Shown here piece after piece: positions 19,001 through 27,729 of a stretch of DNA of 64,000 nt (position 1 is the first letter of the stretch; every line of letters starts with the position of its first letter). A program made the translations under genes and the position numbers. The notes beneath the pieces are model-generated. The model was not told the origin of the DNA and ran no database searches. It saw nothing but the letters and a program-made list of their open reading frames with translations. Source of the stretch: Sphingomonas sp. (GTDB taxonomy: Bacteria > Pseudomonadota > Alphaproteobacteria > Sphingomonadales > Sphingomonadaceae); NCBI RefSeq assembly GCF_019746015.1, contig NZ_JAIESM010000009.1:57857-121856 (forward strand), read 5' to 3'.

Positions 19001-19501
19001 GTCGGGGAACAGGCGCTCCAGCGCCTCGACATAACGCAGCGCCCGCTCCGGCTGATCCTCCGCCAGCAGCCGGGCGATGCCGCCCTCGCCCCCGGCGGTG
19101 AGCGCAATCAGGCCGTCGCAGCGGCCGGCAAGCGCCGACAGCGGCACATGCGGCGCCTGCTCCGCCGGGCGATCAAGATGCGCGGCGGAGACCAGATGGC
19201 ACAGGTTCAGATAGCCGCGCTCATCCTGGGCATAGAGCGCCAGCCAGTCGATGACCGCCGCCCCCTCCGGTTGATCGGGCCGCGCGACCGCCAGCATCGT
19301 GCCGATGATCGGCTGCACCCCGGCCCCGCGCGCCGCATCCGAATAGGCCATCGCGCCATAAAGCCCGTTGCGATCGGTGATTGCGGCCGCCGGAAAGCCC
19401 AGCGCCTGCGCCTGCTTGGCAATCGCCTTGGGCTCGATTGCTCCGTCGAGCATCGTGAACGACGAAAAGATGCGAAGGGGCACGAAACCGGAATGGGGCA
19501 T
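16001..19501 (-). CDS. dnaE: DNA polymerase III alpha subunit
   Basis: Replicative polymerase catalytic subunit, 1166 residues, the usual DnaE1 length. It opens with the PHP domain (FVPLRIFSSFTMLDGAI; ITDRNGLYGAM), has polymerase catalytic carboxylates in MPDFDIDFCETRR (near residues 406-418) and the palm motif VGPGRGSGAGSVVAW, then tandem HhH (SLDALATRVDPRLLNKRQLE) and an OB-fold with MAVLVGEARWRTSAKGRRYL. Some proteobacterial PHP active-site residues appear altered (FSSFTMLDGA), as usual when DnaQ proofreads. No intein or frameshift was seen. Confidence 0.98.
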   Translation of the reverse strand: MPHSGFVPLRIFSSFTMLDGAIEPKAIAKQAQALGFPAAAITDRNGLYGAMAYSDAARGAGVQPIIGTMLAVARPDQPEGAAVIDWLALYAQDERGYLNLCHLVSAAHLDRPAEQAPHVPLSALAGRCDGLIALTAGGEGGIARLLAEDQPERALRYVEALERLFPDRLYVELARRNDPVETRAEAALIDLAYDRGLPLVATNPSCFAEQDFSAAHDAMLCIAHATYIESDERPRTSPDAWIKPAETMRALFADLPEAIDNSLVIAQRCAVAAPARKPILPSLAGDREGEAALLRDRARDGLEKRLARIAVLEGRDWPVAAGEEDWSAPYRTRLDYELDVIISMGFPGYFLIVADFIQWAKEQDIPVGPGRGSGAGSVVAWALTITDLDPMKLGLLFERFLNPERVSMPDFDIDFCETRREEVIRYVQGKYGADHVAQIITFGRLKARAVLKDTGRVLQMSYGQVDRLAKLVPNHPTDPWTLERALNGVSELAAEYRADPGVRHLLDLARQLEGLPRHSSTHAAGVVIGDRPLAQLIPLYRDPRSDMPVTQFDMKYVEGAGLVKFDFLGLKTLSVLKKAVDMLAARGIAVDLDALGWDDEEVYRLLQRGDTVGVFQLESEGMRRTLSAVRPSNFGDIIALVSLYRPGPMDNIPSFGRRKNGTEPIDYPHPLLEPILAETYGIFVYQEQVMQAAQVLAGYSLGGADMLRRAMGKKIKAEMDAQRAIFVKGCADVNGIPAPKANELFDLIDKFAGYGFNKSHAAAYALLAYQTAWLKAHYPHEFFAASMCFDMALTDKLAVFVDDMRRLGVAILPPDINRSAAEFTVEVTDDGLAVRYALAALKSVGEGAMERLVAERESGGAFASLDALATRVDPRLLNKRQLETLAAAGAFDAIEPNRAGVFAVAETLLAVAGRVQDQRQSGQGGLFGSAEVAGETIKLPLSARWTMADRMEQEKEAFGFYFSAHPVDRFKMFTGGATLFARLGEIHIPPEGRATTTMAVLVGEARWRTSAKGRRYLMATLSDPSGQFAATCFDDGTAATLEEAARTGGCGLATVELDRRNDDEAPRVTVKRLQPFDGMASETRMLLDITIDAAEGVAAAASLLAQARGGRGEVRLAAAIPGGTATLVLGRDFLLDAELAGRIEKLQAVRDVVLAPAPAGRLALAQ

Positions 19502-19519
19502 GGCGCCACTATGGGCACC

Positions 19520-20170
19520 TCAACCGATTCGGGAAAGCCAGCGGGGCAGCACGACCCGCGCAAAAACCACGAAGGGCAAGGCGACCGCCAGAATGAACGG
19601 CCCCACATTTTCGATGGGAATGACGGTCGCCGGCGCGAGGATAAGCGGCATGGAGGCGGCGGCCACCACGCGACGGATGCGAAACCGCCGATCGACATCG
19701 TCGCGCATGATCCCCGGCCGGAACGCGGCATAGCTCCACATCGCCCAGTTCAGCAGTCCGACGCCGCACATCAGCAGCACATAGGCCTGAAACGGCGCAC
19801 GCGTGCCGCCCGGTGCATAGAAGATGTGCACCACCGCCGGTATGAGCGCGATCAGGCAGAGCAGCGCCAGCGTAAACATCGTCAGCACCTGATCGACCCG
19901 ACGCACGCGGGCGAACAGATCGCGGTGCTGCAGCCAGAACGCCGCCGACAATGCGAAGCTGATGACATAAGCAATGATCTGACGGCCACCATCAGCCAGC
20001 AATGCGCCCAGCGACGCAGCACCGAAGGGGAGCTTCACCTCGATCGCCGCCAGCGTCGTGGCAATGGCGAACACCCCGTCGGATAGCATCAGCAGCCGGT
20101 CATAGGCATGGCGCTCAAGATGCGCCTGAAGGGGTTCCGCGCTGCTCAGCGATTCAGGCTCGCCGGCCAT
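19520..20170 (-). CDS. TMEM175-family (DUF1211) integral membrane protein
   Basis: A 216-residue protein with about six hydrophobic segments. The first contains LSDGVFAIATTLAAIEV, the family signature (FSDxxxAIxxTLL) that lines the pore of bacterial TMEM175 potassium channels. Later helices include IIAYVISFALSAAFWLQHR and VLTMFTLALLCLIALIPAVV. It probably conducts or regulates K+ at the inner membrane; many bacterial members are untested. It starts at ATG 20170 just downstream of glutathione peroxidase. Confidence 0.85.
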   Translation of the reverse strand: MAGEPESLSSAEPLQAHLERHAYDRLLMLSDGVFAIATTLAAIEVKLPFGAASLGALLADGGRQIIAYVISFALSAAFWLQHRDLFARVRRVDQVLTMFTLALLCLIALIPAVVHIFYAPGGTRAPFQAYVLLMCGVGLLNWAMWSYAAFRPGIMRDDVDRRFRIRRVVAAASMPLILAPATVIPIENVGPFILAVALPFVVFARVVLPRWLSRIG

Positions 20171-20172
20171 CG

Positions 20173-20652
20173 TCAGAGCAGCGCCTCTATGTCCGCCTCA
20201 ATCGTGGCGGGCGTCGTCTGCGGGCCATAGCGGCGGATCGTCTTGCCGTCGCGCCCGACCAGGAATTTGGTGAAGTTCCACTTGATGCCGCGCGTTCCCA
20301 TCAGCCCGGGCGCGTCGTTCTTCAGCCGCTCGAACAGCGGGTCGGCACCGGCGCCGTTGACGTCGATCTTCGCAAACAGCGGGAAGGTCACGTCGTAAGT
20401 GACTGTGCAGAAATTGGCGATTTCCGCCGCATCCCCCGGCTCCTGCGCGCCGAACTGGTTGCAGGGGAAGGCCAGCACCGCAAAGCCGCGATCCTTGAAC
20501 TTGCGGTACAGCGCCTCAAGCCCTTCATATTGCGGGGTGAAGCCGCATTTGGAGGCGGTGTTGACGATCAGCAGCACCTGACCCGCATAGGCGGACAGAT
20601 CAACGGGCTGGCCGCCGCTGCCCTTGACCGTGAAATCGGTGATCGCCGCCAT
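20173..20652 (-). CDS. Glutathione peroxidase (thiol peroxidase type)
   Basis: Reduces hydroperoxides with thiol donors (glutathione or thioredoxin). The peroxidatic cysteine lies in NTASKCGFTPQYEGL (Cys36), with FPCNQFGAQEPG supplying Gln and a second Cys and WNFTKFLVGRDG the conserved Trp/Asn. About 159 residues, as for non-selenium bacterial enzymes. ATG 20652 is preferred over a TTG five codons earlier because homologues start at MAxITDF. A gap of only 11 bases follows the GNAT gene, so they are probably co-transcribed. Confidence 0.95.
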   Translation of the reverse strand: MAAITDFTVKGSGGQPVDLSAYAGQVLLIVNTASKCGFTPQYEGLEALYRKFKDRGFAVLAFPCNQFGAQEPGDAAEIANFCTVTYDVTFPLFAKIDVNGAGADPLFERLKNDAPGLMGTRGIKWNFTKFLVGRDGKTIRRYGPQTTPATIEADIEALL

Positions 20653-20663
20653 CCTTGTCCCCC

Positions 20664-21263
20664 TCAATCATATCGCGCGAGCAGGTGGCGCAGATTCTGC
20701 TGCACTCCCGGCCATTCGCTGGCGATGATCGAATAAACCACCATGTCGCGCACCCGTCCATCGGGCATGATCTGGTGGCTGCGCAGCACCCCGTCGCGCT
20801 TGGCGCCCAGCCGCTCGATCGCGGCCTGGCTGCGGCGGTTGAACCAGTCGGTGCGCAGCTGCACGACGTTGCAGCCCATCACCTCGAACGCATGCGCCAG
20901 CAGCAGCAGCTTGGCCTCGGTGTTGATGCCGCTGCGCTGGACCGAGCGGGCATAGAAAGTGCCGCCGATCTCCAGCCGCTTGTGCGGCGCGCTCATCCGC
21001 ATCAGCCGGGTGCAGCCGACAATCTCGCCCGCCGGGGTTTCGACCGTAAACGGCATGGCGCGGCCATAATCACGCTCCTTCAGCATCGCCGCAACCGCCG
21101 CCGGCGGATCGGCAAAGGTGGCGACATTGGCAAAGAACAGCGCGGTCAGCCCACCATCGGCGGCCGCGCGCCCCAGCGCCGGCGCATCCTCCACCCGCAG
21201 CGGGCGCAGCGTGACATGACGCCCGGTAAGCGTCGGCGTTTCGGTCCAGCAATCCTTAATCAT
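20664..21263 (-). CDS. GNAT-family N-acetyltransferase (RimJ/RimL-like)
   Basis: A 199-residue acetyltransferase. The opening TGRHVTLRPLRVEDAPAL and the later ARSVQRSGINTEAKLLLLAH and NVVQLRTDWFNRRSQAAIER blocks are typical of RimL-like GNAT proteins, where the last block helps bind acetyl-CoA. The acceptor is unknown. ATG 21263 overlaps the stop of the upstream HTH gene (ATGA), so translation is probably coupled and the two may share a role. Confidence 0.88.
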   Translation of the reverse strand: MIKDCWTETPTLTGRHVTLRPLRVEDAPALGRAAADGGLTALFFANVATFADPPAAVAAMLKERDYGRAMPFTVETPAGEIVGCTRLMRMSAPHKRLEIGGTFYARSVQRSGINTEAKLLLLAHAFEVMGCNVVQLRTDWFNRRSQAAIERLGAKRDGVLRSHQIMPDGRVRDMVVYSIIASEWPGVQQNLRHLLARYD

Positions 21264-21628
21264 AATGGTACCGATCCGATAAACTGCGCCAGCCGCTGGG
21301 CTTCCCTTGCGGTGAGGTCGGTTGGCAAGGCAATTTCGACAGCAAAGTCGGGCCGCAGGAAAAAGCGATGCTTAGTAACTGTCTGACTATCTTCCACAAC
21401 CATCTCGCTCGGCTGTTCCCAAACCGTTCCGATTTGTGCAGGCCCATCGCTTGCGCGCCCGCCGGCCCGGCGCTCATCCTCAATCAGCACGTTGCGGACG
21501 TGCTGGTAACGTCGCTCTAAAAACCTGGCGATTTCTGCCCGGCTGGCACCAGCCTGATGCAGGGCTCTGATCTTGTCTGAAATGGTGAGCTTGCCACTGA
21601 CGATCTGCTCCATTTTCTCGCGTTCCAT
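21260..21628 (-). CDS. Small helix-turn-helix protein of unknown function
   Basis: About 122 residues. A resolvase/invertase-like HTH is visible at residues 13-42 (SDKIRALHQAGASRAEIARF followed by LERRYQHVRNVL). After a short linker rich in Gly, Glu and Ser, the C-terminal part (FFLRPDFAVEIALPTDL, then TAREAQRLAQFIGSVPL) looks like a small strand-helix domain. No named family is claimed. The gene is more A/T-rich than its neighbours and is translationally coupled to the GNAT gene. It could be a regulator of that gene or a transferred cassette. Confidence 0.7.
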   Translation of the reverse strand: MEREKMEQIVSGKLTISDKIRALHQAGASRAEIARFLERRYQHVRNVLIEDERRAGGRASDGPAQIGTVWEQPSEMVVEDSQTVTKHRFFLRPDFAVEIALPTDLTAREAQRLAQFIGSVPL

Positions 21629-21704
21629 GTTGAGTCTCCTTGTCGCGACGCGAATCATTTCCCGCCGCCAGCAACGATATGCAACATGACTGACTAACTG
21701 TCAA

Positions 21705-22439
21705 CTAGGTTGTTTCTAGCCTCCCGTCGTGCAGCCGCACCACCCGGTCCATCCGGGCGGCCAGCCGCTCGTTATGCGTCGCGATCAGCGCGGCGCTGCC
21801 CTGTTCACGCACCAGCCGGAGCAGCTCGGCCAGCACGATGTCCGCCGTGCCCTCGTCCAGATTGCCGGTCGGCTCGTCGGCCAGCACCAGCGCCGGCCGG
21901 TTGGCGAGCGCGCGGGCCACGGCCACGCGCTGCTGCTCGCCGCCGGAAAGCTGGCTGGGCCGGTGGGTCAGCCGGTGCCCCAGCCCCAGCGAGCCGAGCA
22001 GGCTGCGCGCCCGCTCGCGCGCGGCGCCCTCGTCGCTGCCATGGATCAGCTGCGGCAGGATGACATTTTCCTCCGCGCTGAAATCGGGGAGCAGATGGTG
22101 GAACTGATAGACAAAGCCCAGCCGGTCGCGGCGCATCATCGTGCGGCCATGGCTGTCGAGCTGTGCCGCCTCCACCCCGGCAATGCGGATGGACCCGCCA
22201 AAGCCGCCCTCCAGCAGCCCGACTGCCTGCAGCAGCGTCGACTTGCCCGAGCCTGACGGTCCGAGCAGCCCGACAATCTCGCCTGGCGCAATGGCCAGGT
22301 CGACCCCGCGCAGCACCTCGATCGTCACGTCGCCCTGGGTGAAGCTGCGCGTCAGCCCCGTCGTCCCCAGCACCGGCGCCACGCCGTCGGACCCGGCAGC
22401 GGCGGGGCGGCCGTGCACCGCTTCGTTTGCCTCACTCAT
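21705..22439 (-). CDS. lolD: Lipoprotein-releasing ABC transporter ATP-binding protein
   Basis: ATPase of the Lol system that extracts outer-membrane lipoproteins from the inner membrane. Walker [10 protein letters not shown], signature [15 protein letters not shown], Walker [14 protein letters not shown] and H-loop ATHNERL are all intact. The MacB/LolD-type segment [17 protein letters not shown] is a useful LolD marker. It overlaps the lolC/E 3' end by eight bases, confirming a two-gene operon. Confidence 0.95.
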   Translation of the reverse strand: MSEANEAVHGRPAAAGSDGVAPVLGTTGLTRSFTQGDVTIEVLRGVDLAIAPGEIVGLLGPSGSGKSTLLQAVGLLEGGFGGSIRIAGVEAAQLDSHGRTMMRRDRLGFVYQFHHLLPDFSAEENVILPQLIHGSDEGAARERARSLLGSLGLGHRLTHRPSQLSGGEQQRVAVARALANRPALVLADEPTGNLDEGTADIVLAELLRLVREQGSAALIATHNERLAARMDRVVRLHDGRLETT

Positions 22440-23682
22440 AGCGCAGCACCTGCACCGGATCGGTATTGGCCGCCTTGAACGCGGGGTAGAGCGTGGCGAG
22501 GAAGCTGAACAGCAGCGCCATCACCGCAATCGCCACCACTTCCACCGGATTGGGCTTGGACGGCAGCTCGGTCAGGAAGCGGATCTGCGGGTCCCACAGA
22601 TTCTGGCCGGTCACCAGCTGGATGAAGTTCACCACATCCTGCCGGAAGAACAGGAACACGAAGCCCAGCGCCAGCCCCGCCACCATGCCCAGCGCGCCGA
22701 TGGTGGTGCCCACCGTCATGAACACGCGCATCAGGCCGCCACGCGTGGCGCCCATCGTGCGCAGGATGGCGATGTCGCGCGTCTTTGCCCGCACCAGCAT
22801 GATCAGCGAGGACAGGATGTTGAACACCGCCACGATGATGATGATCGACAGCACGGTGAACATCGCCACCCGCTCCACCTCCAGCGCCTGGAACAGCTGG
22901 GCGTTGAGCTGGCGCCAGTCACGCAGCACCGCGCGGCTGCCCAGCTTGCCGGCGAGCGGCGCCAGGATCGAGTCGACCCGGTCGGGATTGGTCGTCTCCA
23001 GCTCGATCACGCCCACCGTGTCGCCCATCATCAGCAGCGTCTGCGCATCTTCCAGCGGCATCAGCACGAAGGCCTTGTCATAATCATAGACCCCCACCTC
23101 GAACACCGCGCCCACTGTGTAGGAAACGATGCGCGGCACCGTACCGAAGGGGGTCACCTGGCCCTGCGGGCTGATCAGCGCGATGCTGGTGCCCACCTGC
23201 GCGCCCAGCGCCTCCGCCAGGCGCGAGCCGATGGCGATGCGGTTGCTGCCCGGCGTGATGCTTTCGAGCGAGCCGGACAGCACCCCCTGGCGGATGGTGG
23301 GGTTGCCGCGCAGATCGGCCTGGCGCAGCCCGCGCACCAGCACTGCCTCCACCCGGCCGCTGGCGCTGGACATCAGCGGTTGCTCGATCAGCGGCGTGGC
23401 GGAGGTTACGCCCGGCGTGCGCTGCGCCTCGGCCATCAGCGCGCGCCAGTCGGGCAGCTGGCCATTATAGCCCTGGATCAGCGCATGGCCGTTGACGCCC
23501 ACGATCTTGTCGAACAATTCGGCGCGAAAGCCGTTCATCACGCTCATCACGATGACCAGCGCCGCCACCCCCAGCATCACCGCGGCCAGGCTGATGCCGG
23601 CGACCAGGAAGATGAACGCCTCGCCCTTGCCGGGAAGCAGATAGCGGCGCGCGATCATCCGCTCATAGCGCGACAGGAACAT
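22432..23682 (-). CDS. Lipoprotein-releasing ABC transporter permease (LolC/LolE family)
   Basis: Inner-membrane subunit of the Lol exporter, about 416 residues. It has one N-terminal transmembrane helix ([20 protein letters not shown]), a large periplasmic domain, and three C-terminal helices including [19 protein letters not shown] and [14 protein letters not shown]. Single LolC/E-like proteins (LolF type) that pair with LolD as homodimers are usual in alphaproteobacteria. The ATG at 23682 ([15 protein letters not shown]) is the conserved start; the open frame upstream is not coding. Confidence 0.93.
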   Translation of the reverse strand: MFLSRYERMIARRYLLPGKGEAFIFLVAGISLAAVMLGVAALVIVMSVMNGFRAELFDKIVGVNGHALIQGYNGQLPDWRALMAEAQRTPGVTSATPLIEQPLMSSASGRVEAVLVRGLRQADLRGNPTIRQGVLSGSLESITPGSNRIAIGSRLAEALGAQVGTSIALISPQGQVTPFGTVPRIVSYTVGAVFEVGVYDYDKAFVLMPLEDAQTLLMMGDTVGVIELETTNPDRVDSILAPLAGKLGSRAVLRDWRQLNAQLFQALEVERVAMFTVLSIIIIVAVFNILSSLIMLVRAKTRDIAILRTMGATRGGLMRVFMTVGTTIGALGMVAGLALGFVFLFFRQDVVNFIQLVTGQNLWDPQIRFLTELPSKPNPVEVVAIAVMALLFSFLATLYPAFKAANTDPVQVLRYE

Positions 23683-24012
23683 GGCGGACTCCGCGAACAG
23701 GGCAACCGGGTGGGGCTTGCCCCGCGTCCTAAGGCGCCCCGGCGCGACTGGCAACCAAGGGTGATTGTTGCCGGTGTGCAACATGGCTGCAGCAATCGTC
23801 GGCACAAGCGCGCTTAGGCGATGACAAAGCGCCGCGCCCGACCTAGCGTCCACTTCACTGAACAAAGGCAATTGGCCTGGTTCGGGGAGGTTGGCTCTGG
23901 CGAGAGGGACTAGCCGGGCCGATCGAAATGGGGGCTGACGAGCGTTCGTCACGCAGGCACCCGGGCTGGAAACGGTCCGGGCGTTTGCCGTTTTCCGCGC
24001 CCCTACCCCGGT
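23683..24012. other. Divergent intergenic region between lolC/E and hsp20
   Basis: A gap of about 330 bases. No gene is supported: the minus-strand frame here is only an unconserved extension of the permease. A short palindrome-like GACGA...TCGTC occurs at 23937-23950. The region must hold the lol promoter; none is clear by eye. Confidence 0.4.
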
Positions 24013-24040
24013 CTTGAACTTTCATCGGCCGAACCCAGAT
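24013..24040 (+). promoter_or_regulatory. Candidate RpoH (sigma-32) heat-shock promoter for hsp20
   Basis: CTTGAA at 24013-24018 and CCCAGAT at 24034-24040 with a 15-base spacer resemble the RpoH consensus (CTTGAA, then a C-rich CCCAT-like -10). It lies about 90 bases upstream of the Hsp20 ATG, giving a leader of about 80 bases. Confidence 0.55.
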
Positions 24041-24130
24041 TCCACCCCGTCACGGCGCCAATCGGGCCGCGACGCCGGGCCGCGCATCATGGCGGGCCCT
24101 GCAGAACCATTGCTCTTTTGGAGGATGAAA

Positions 24131-24583
24131 ATGCGTGGAGTTGACCTGACCCCCTATCGCCGTTCGGCGATCGGCTTCGACCGGCTGTTCGACATGCTGG
24201 AAGCCAGCGCCCGCCAGGCGCAGACCGAGAATTACCCGCCCTTCAACCTCGAACGGCTGAGCGAGAATCACTACCGCATCACCATTGCGGTGGCCGGTTT
24301 CTCGAGCGCCGAGATCGAGATTACCGCGCAGCAGAACCTGCTCCTGGTGAAGGGCAAGAAGGAAGATGCCGCCCCCACCGGTGCCTTCCTGCACCTGGGC
24401 ATTGCCGCGCGCAGCTTCGAGCGGCGCTTCGAGCTGGCCGATTTCGTCCGCGTCGAGGAGGCCCGGCTGGCCGACGGCCTGCTGACCATCGACCTGATCC
24501 GCGAAGTGCCCGAGGCGATGAAGCCCAAGACGGTGGAGATCAAGACCGGCGCACCGGCGGTGGTGGAAACCCAGCCGGCGTAA
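24131..24583 (+). CDS. Small heat-shock protein, Hsp20/IbpA family
   Basis: ATP-independent holdase chaperone, 150 residues. It begins MRGVDLTPYRRSAIGFDRLF, matching the IbpA-like N-terminus, followed by an alpha-crystallin domain (YPPFNLERLSENHYRITIAV ... ELADFVRVEEARLADGLLTI). GGAGG lies six bases before the ATG at 24131, which is chosen over an upstream in-frame ATG. A heat-shock-type promoter and a strong hairpin after the gene frame it as a single-gene unit. Confidence 0.95.
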   Translation: MRGVDLTPYRRSAIGFDRLFDMLEASARQAQTENYPPFNLERLSENHYRITIAVAGFSSAEIEITAQQNLLLVKGKKEDAAPTGAFLHLGIAARSFERRFELADFVRVEEARLADGLLTIDLIREVPEAMKPKTVEIKTGAPAVVETQPA

Positions 24584-24604
24584 ACATCACCCGCCAGAAA
24601 CGCG

Positions 24605-24633
24605 AAGCGCCCGGGTTTGTCGCCCGGGCGCTT
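24605..24633. terminator. Bidirectional hairpin between hsp20 and pyrG
   Basis: Perfect 11-bp stem AAGCGCCCGGG/CCCGGGCGCTT with a 7-base loop between convergent genes. T-runs are weak on both sides, so it is either a suboptimal intrinsic terminator or an mRNA 3' end stabiliser. Confidence 0.75.
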
Positions 24634-24660
24634 ATCGCTCGTCGGGGCGTTCGGTGCCCC

Positions 24661-26295
24661 CTAAACCAACCGGCTCTGCCGCACCGCCGCTTCGATGAAG
24701 CTCTTGAACAAGGGATGCGGGTCGAACGGCTTCGACTTCAGCTCGGGGTGATATTGGACGCCCACGAACCAGGGATGGTCCGGCCGCTCGACGATTTCGG
24801 GCAGCATCCCGTCGGGCGACATGCCGGCGAAGACCAGCCCGCCCTGCTCCAGCCGGTCACGATAGCCGGTGTTCACTTCCCAGCGGTGGCGGTGGCGTTC
24901 GCTGATCTCGGTCGCGCCATAGATTGACGAGACGACGCTGTTGCCATCGAGCCGGGCCGGATAGGCGCCCAGCCGCATCGTGCCGCCCAGATCGCCGCCC
25001 GCCTCGCGCTTTTCCACGCCTTCGGGCGTCATCCATTCGGTGATGATGCCCACCACCGGCTCCTCGGTCGGGCCGAATTCGGTGGAGGAGGCCTGGGCGA
25101 TGCCGCTCAGGTTGCGTGCTCCTTCGATGCACGCCATCTGCATGCCGAAGCAGATGCCGAAAAAGGGCACGCGCCGTTCGCGGGCGAAGCGGATGCTGGC
25201 GATCTTGCCTTCCGCGCCGCGCTCACCGAACGCGCCGGGCACCAGAATGGCGTGCATCGGCTCCAGCTTTGCCGCGATGTCGCTGTGCGGCCCCTCGAAC
25301 AGTTCGGCGTCGATCCACTGAATGTCCACCTTCACCCGGTTGGCGATGCCGCCATGAACCAGTGCCTCGTTCAGCGACTTATAGGCGTCGGGCAGGCCCA
25401 CATATTTGCCGACCACGCCGATGGTGACGGTGCCTTCGGGATTTTCCAGCCGCTCGACGATATCGCGCCAGCGCGACAGGTCCGGCTCTTCGCGCGCATC
25501 CAGCCCGAAGGCGTTGAGCACGGCATGGTCCAGCCCCTCGGCATGATATTGCAGCGGCACCGCATAGATGGAGGGCGCATCGAGCGCGGGAATCACCGCA
25601 TCCTTGGGCACGTTGCAAAACTGGGCGATCTTGGCGCGCTCACCCTCGGGCAGCGGGCGTTCGGCGCGGCACACGAGCACATCGGGCTGCACGCCGAGCG
25701 AGGCCAGCTCGCGCACGCTGTGCTGCGTCGGCTTGGTCTTCAGCTCGCCGGCGGCGGCGATGAACGGCACCAGCGTGACATGGATGCTGATCGAGCCGCC
25801 ACGCCCCAGATCGTTGCGCAGCTGGCGGATCGCCTCGATGAAAGGCAGCGATTCGATGTCGCCCACCGTGCCGCCGATTTCGCACAGCACGAAATCCAGA
25901 TCGTCGGTATCGGCGCGCGCGAACGCCTTGATCGCGTCGGTCACGTGCGGGATGACCTGCACGGTCGCGCCCAGATAATCGCCGCGCCGTTCCCGCTCGA
26001 TGATCGTCTTGTAGATGCGGCCCGAGGTCACATTGTCCGACTGGCGGCTGGCAACCCCGGTGAAGCGTTCATAATGGCCAAGATCGAGGTCGGTCTCGGC
26101 GCCGTCGTCGGTCACATAGACTTCGCCATGCTGATAGGGCGACATCGTGCCGGGATCGACGTTCAGATAGGGGTCGAACTTGCGGATGCGCACGCGATAG
26201 CCGCGCGCCTGCAGCAATGCCGCCAGGCTTGCCGCCATAAGACCCTTGCCGAGCGAGGAAACCACGCCGCCGGTGATGAAGATGAACCGCGCCAT
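24661..26295 (-). CDS. pyrG: CTP synthase
   Basis: Amidates UTP to CTP using glutamine and ATP. The N-terminal synthetase domain has [20 protein letters not shown] and the LDLGHYERF signature; the C-terminal class I glutamine amidotransferase has FFGICFGMQ (nucleophile Cys near residue 381) and [15 protein letters not shown] (His/Glu). 544 residues, standard. The next gene upstream on the same strand is secG, a frequent alphaproteobacterial arrangement. Confidence 0.98.
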   Translation of the reverse strand: MARFIFITGGVVSSLGKGLMAASLAALLQARGYRVRIRKFDPYLNVDPGTMSPYQHGEVYVTDDGAETDLDLGHYERFTGVASRQSDNVTSGRIYKTIIERERRGDYLGATVQVIPHVTDAIKAFARADTDDLDFVLCEIGGTVGDIESLPFIEAIRQLRNDLGRGGSISIHVTLVPFIAAAGELKTKPTQHSVRELASLGVQPDVLVCRAERPLPEGERAKIAQFCNVPKDAVIPALDAPSIYAVPLQYHAEGLDHAVLNAFGLDAREEPDLSRWRDIVERLENPEGTVTIGVVGKYVGLPDAYKSLNEALVHGGIANRVKVDIQWIDAELFEGPHSDIAAKLEPMHAILVPGAFGERGAEGKIASIRFARERRVPFFGICFGMQMACIEGARNLSGIAQASSTEFGPTEEPVVGIITEWMTPEGVEKREAGGDLGGTMRLGAYPARLDGNSVVSSIYGATEISERHRHRWEVNTGYRDRLEQGGLVFAGMSPDGMLPEIVERPDHPWFVGVQYHPELKSKPFDPHPLFKSFIEAAVRQSRLV

Positions 26296-26384
26296 GGGAG
26301 AAAACGCCTAGCGGTGAACGCGGCGCCGGGGCAAGCGCCCGACTCAACCGCGCCCTGGAAAAATTTTCGGGCTGAGGAAGGGCG

Positions 26385-26819
26385 TCAGCGCTCGAGCGGG
26401 ACCGAGCCATTGGCCGGCGGCGGCGGTGCCTTGGCGGCCGCCGCGCCATTGGCGGCCTCGGCAGCCAGCTGCGCGGCCGATTTCTGCGTGCCGAAATTGG
26501 CCGCCGGTGCGCCACCCAGCGCGCCCGCGCCACCGCGCGGCGCGGCGGGCGCGCTGCGCTGGGCCGCGGTCGGCACCTGCACCCGCGAGGCGTTGCGCGT
26601 CGCCGCCAGCACCGCCAGCAGGATCGACAGGCCGATGAACAGCACCGCCAGGATCGACGTCGTGCGGGTGAGGAAGTCGGCCGCGCCGCGTGCAGACATC
26701 AGCCCCGTCGGGCTGCCGCCCATGCCCAGGCCGCCCCCTTCGGACCGCTGCATCAGGATCACCCCGACCATAGCCGCGGCGACCAGCGCCTGAACAACGA
26801 GCAAAAACGTAAAGATCAT
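26385..26819 (-). CDS. secG: Preprotein translocase subunit SecG
   Basis: Small Sec translocon subunit with two transmembrane helices (FTFLLVVQALVAAAMVGVIL and SILAVLFIGLSILLAVLAAT) separated by the conserved loop MQRSEGGGLGMGG. The C-terminus is a long Ala/Pro/Gly-rich cytoplasmic tail of about 70 residues, common in alphaproteobacteria. The ATG at 26819 (MIFTFLLVV) is the natural start. It is co-oriented with pyrG. Confidence 0.95.
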   Translation of the reverse strand: MIFTFLLVVQALVAAAMVGVILMQRSEGGGLGMGGSPTGLMSARGAADFLTRTTSILAVLFIGLSILLAVLAATRNASRVQVPTAAQRSAPAAPRGGAGALGGAPAANFGTQKSAAQLAAEAANGAAAAKAPPPPANGSVPLER

Positions 26820-27017
26820 GCAGCCTGACTTCAGATTGGAGGAGCCACCTTGGCGGCGGCGTGTGGAGGCGCACATAGGCGAGCCGCCCGCGCTGATCAA
26901 CCGGCCGCTTCATCCGGCCGAATAGGATCGGAAGCGAAATAATTTTCGGCAGCCATGCAACCTTTGCCGCGCGCCCGCGTTTGGCCGATGGTTGTGTCAG
27001 TAAAAAGATTGGTCGCG

Positions 27018-27410
27018 ATGAACATCGTCCAGGTACCTTTCCGCCCCGATTGGCAACCGCTTGGCGGCGCGTTGCTCAACTGGAAAACCTCGCTGATCGA
27101 CTATGTGCGATCGGGCGAGCCGGACCTTACCAACCGGCAGATGGCGCTGCTGATGATCGTCTATCTGGAACCGGGGCCGCACACGGTGCGCGGCCTGGCC
27201 AAGGCGCTCAACGTTTCCAAGCCGGTGATCACACGCGCCTTGAACAGGCTTGCCGGCCTCGGCTATCTGCGTCGTCAACTTGACGAACGCGACCGCCGCA
27301 ACATCCATGTTGTGCGGACCGCCGAAGGGGCAGCTTTTCTTGAAGATTTCGGGCAATTCATCGGCGACTCCTACGCCGGCACACCAGCATCCAAACGGAC
27401 CGGCGCGTAG
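27018..27410 (+). CDS. MarR-family transcriptional regulator
   Basis: About 130 residues with a winged helix: LTNRQMALLMIVYLEPGPHT, then the recognition region VRGLAKALNVSKPVITRALN and the wing LGYLRRQLDERDRRNIHVV. Ligand and targets are unknown. It heads the run leading into argC and the Entner-Doudoroff genes, so it could regulate that unit, which is inference only. The start is unsure: ATG 27018 is used, with in-frame ATGs at 26955 and 26988. Confidence 0.85.
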   Translation: MNIVQVPFRPDWQPLGGALLNWKTSLIDYVRSGEPDLTNRQMALLMIVYLEPGPHTVRGLAKALNVSKPVITRALNRLAGLGYLRRQLDERDRRNIHVVRTAEGAAFLEDFGQFIGDSYAGTPASKRTGA

Positions 27411-27729
27411 CTTTTTCCTGACCGGTCCGTCGCGGCCGCTTGACCCGAAAACCAACGCGGTACGCCGCGATCTGGCCGATGTCCGCCTCGCCGAATACGT
27501 ATTCGCCCCGCATTATGCCGCACCGCTGCCTATGGTGGTGGCACGGGCCACGCCGCTGAAGGCAGGGCCGGCGGACAATGCGGAGATCGTGGCCATGCTG
27601 GCGCCCGGCGACATCATCGAAGTGCTGGACCTGGCGCACGGCCAGGCCTGGGGCAAGGCGCCGGGCCACGGCCTTGCCGGCTATGCCGCGCGCGCAGACC
27701 TTGAACCGGTCGTGCCGGAACGGCCGTGA
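27307..27729 (+). CDS. SH3 domain-containing protein
   Basis: Small protein with a bacterial SH3-like domain in its second half: AEYVFAPHYAAPLPMVVARA, then an element pattern TPLKAGPADNAEIVAMLAPG and HGQAWGKAPGHGLAGYAARA. Preceded by LTGPSRPLDPKTNAVRRDL, a stretch shared by SH3 proteins next to MarR genes in sphingomonads. No signal peptide is seen. The start is poorly defined; the ATG at 27307 overlaps the marR 3' end by about 100 bases. Its stop overlaps the argC GTG. Confidence 0.65.
   Translation: MLCGPPKGQLFLKISGNSSATPTPAHQHPNGPARSFFLTGPSRPLDPKTNAVRRDLADVRLAEYVFAPHYAAPLPMVVARATPLKAGPADNAEIVAMLAPGDIIEVLDLAHGQAWGKAPGHGLAGYAARADLEPVVPERP

Noticed and set aside
17162..20086. 974-residue plus-strand open frame
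   Set aside because: Lies opposite dnaE, whose motifs are complete; Arg/Gln/His-rich shadow.
23683..23952. N-terminal extension of the LolC/E protein
   Set aside because: The 90 extra residues lack hydrophobic or conserved features; homologues begin at MFLSRYE-like sequence.
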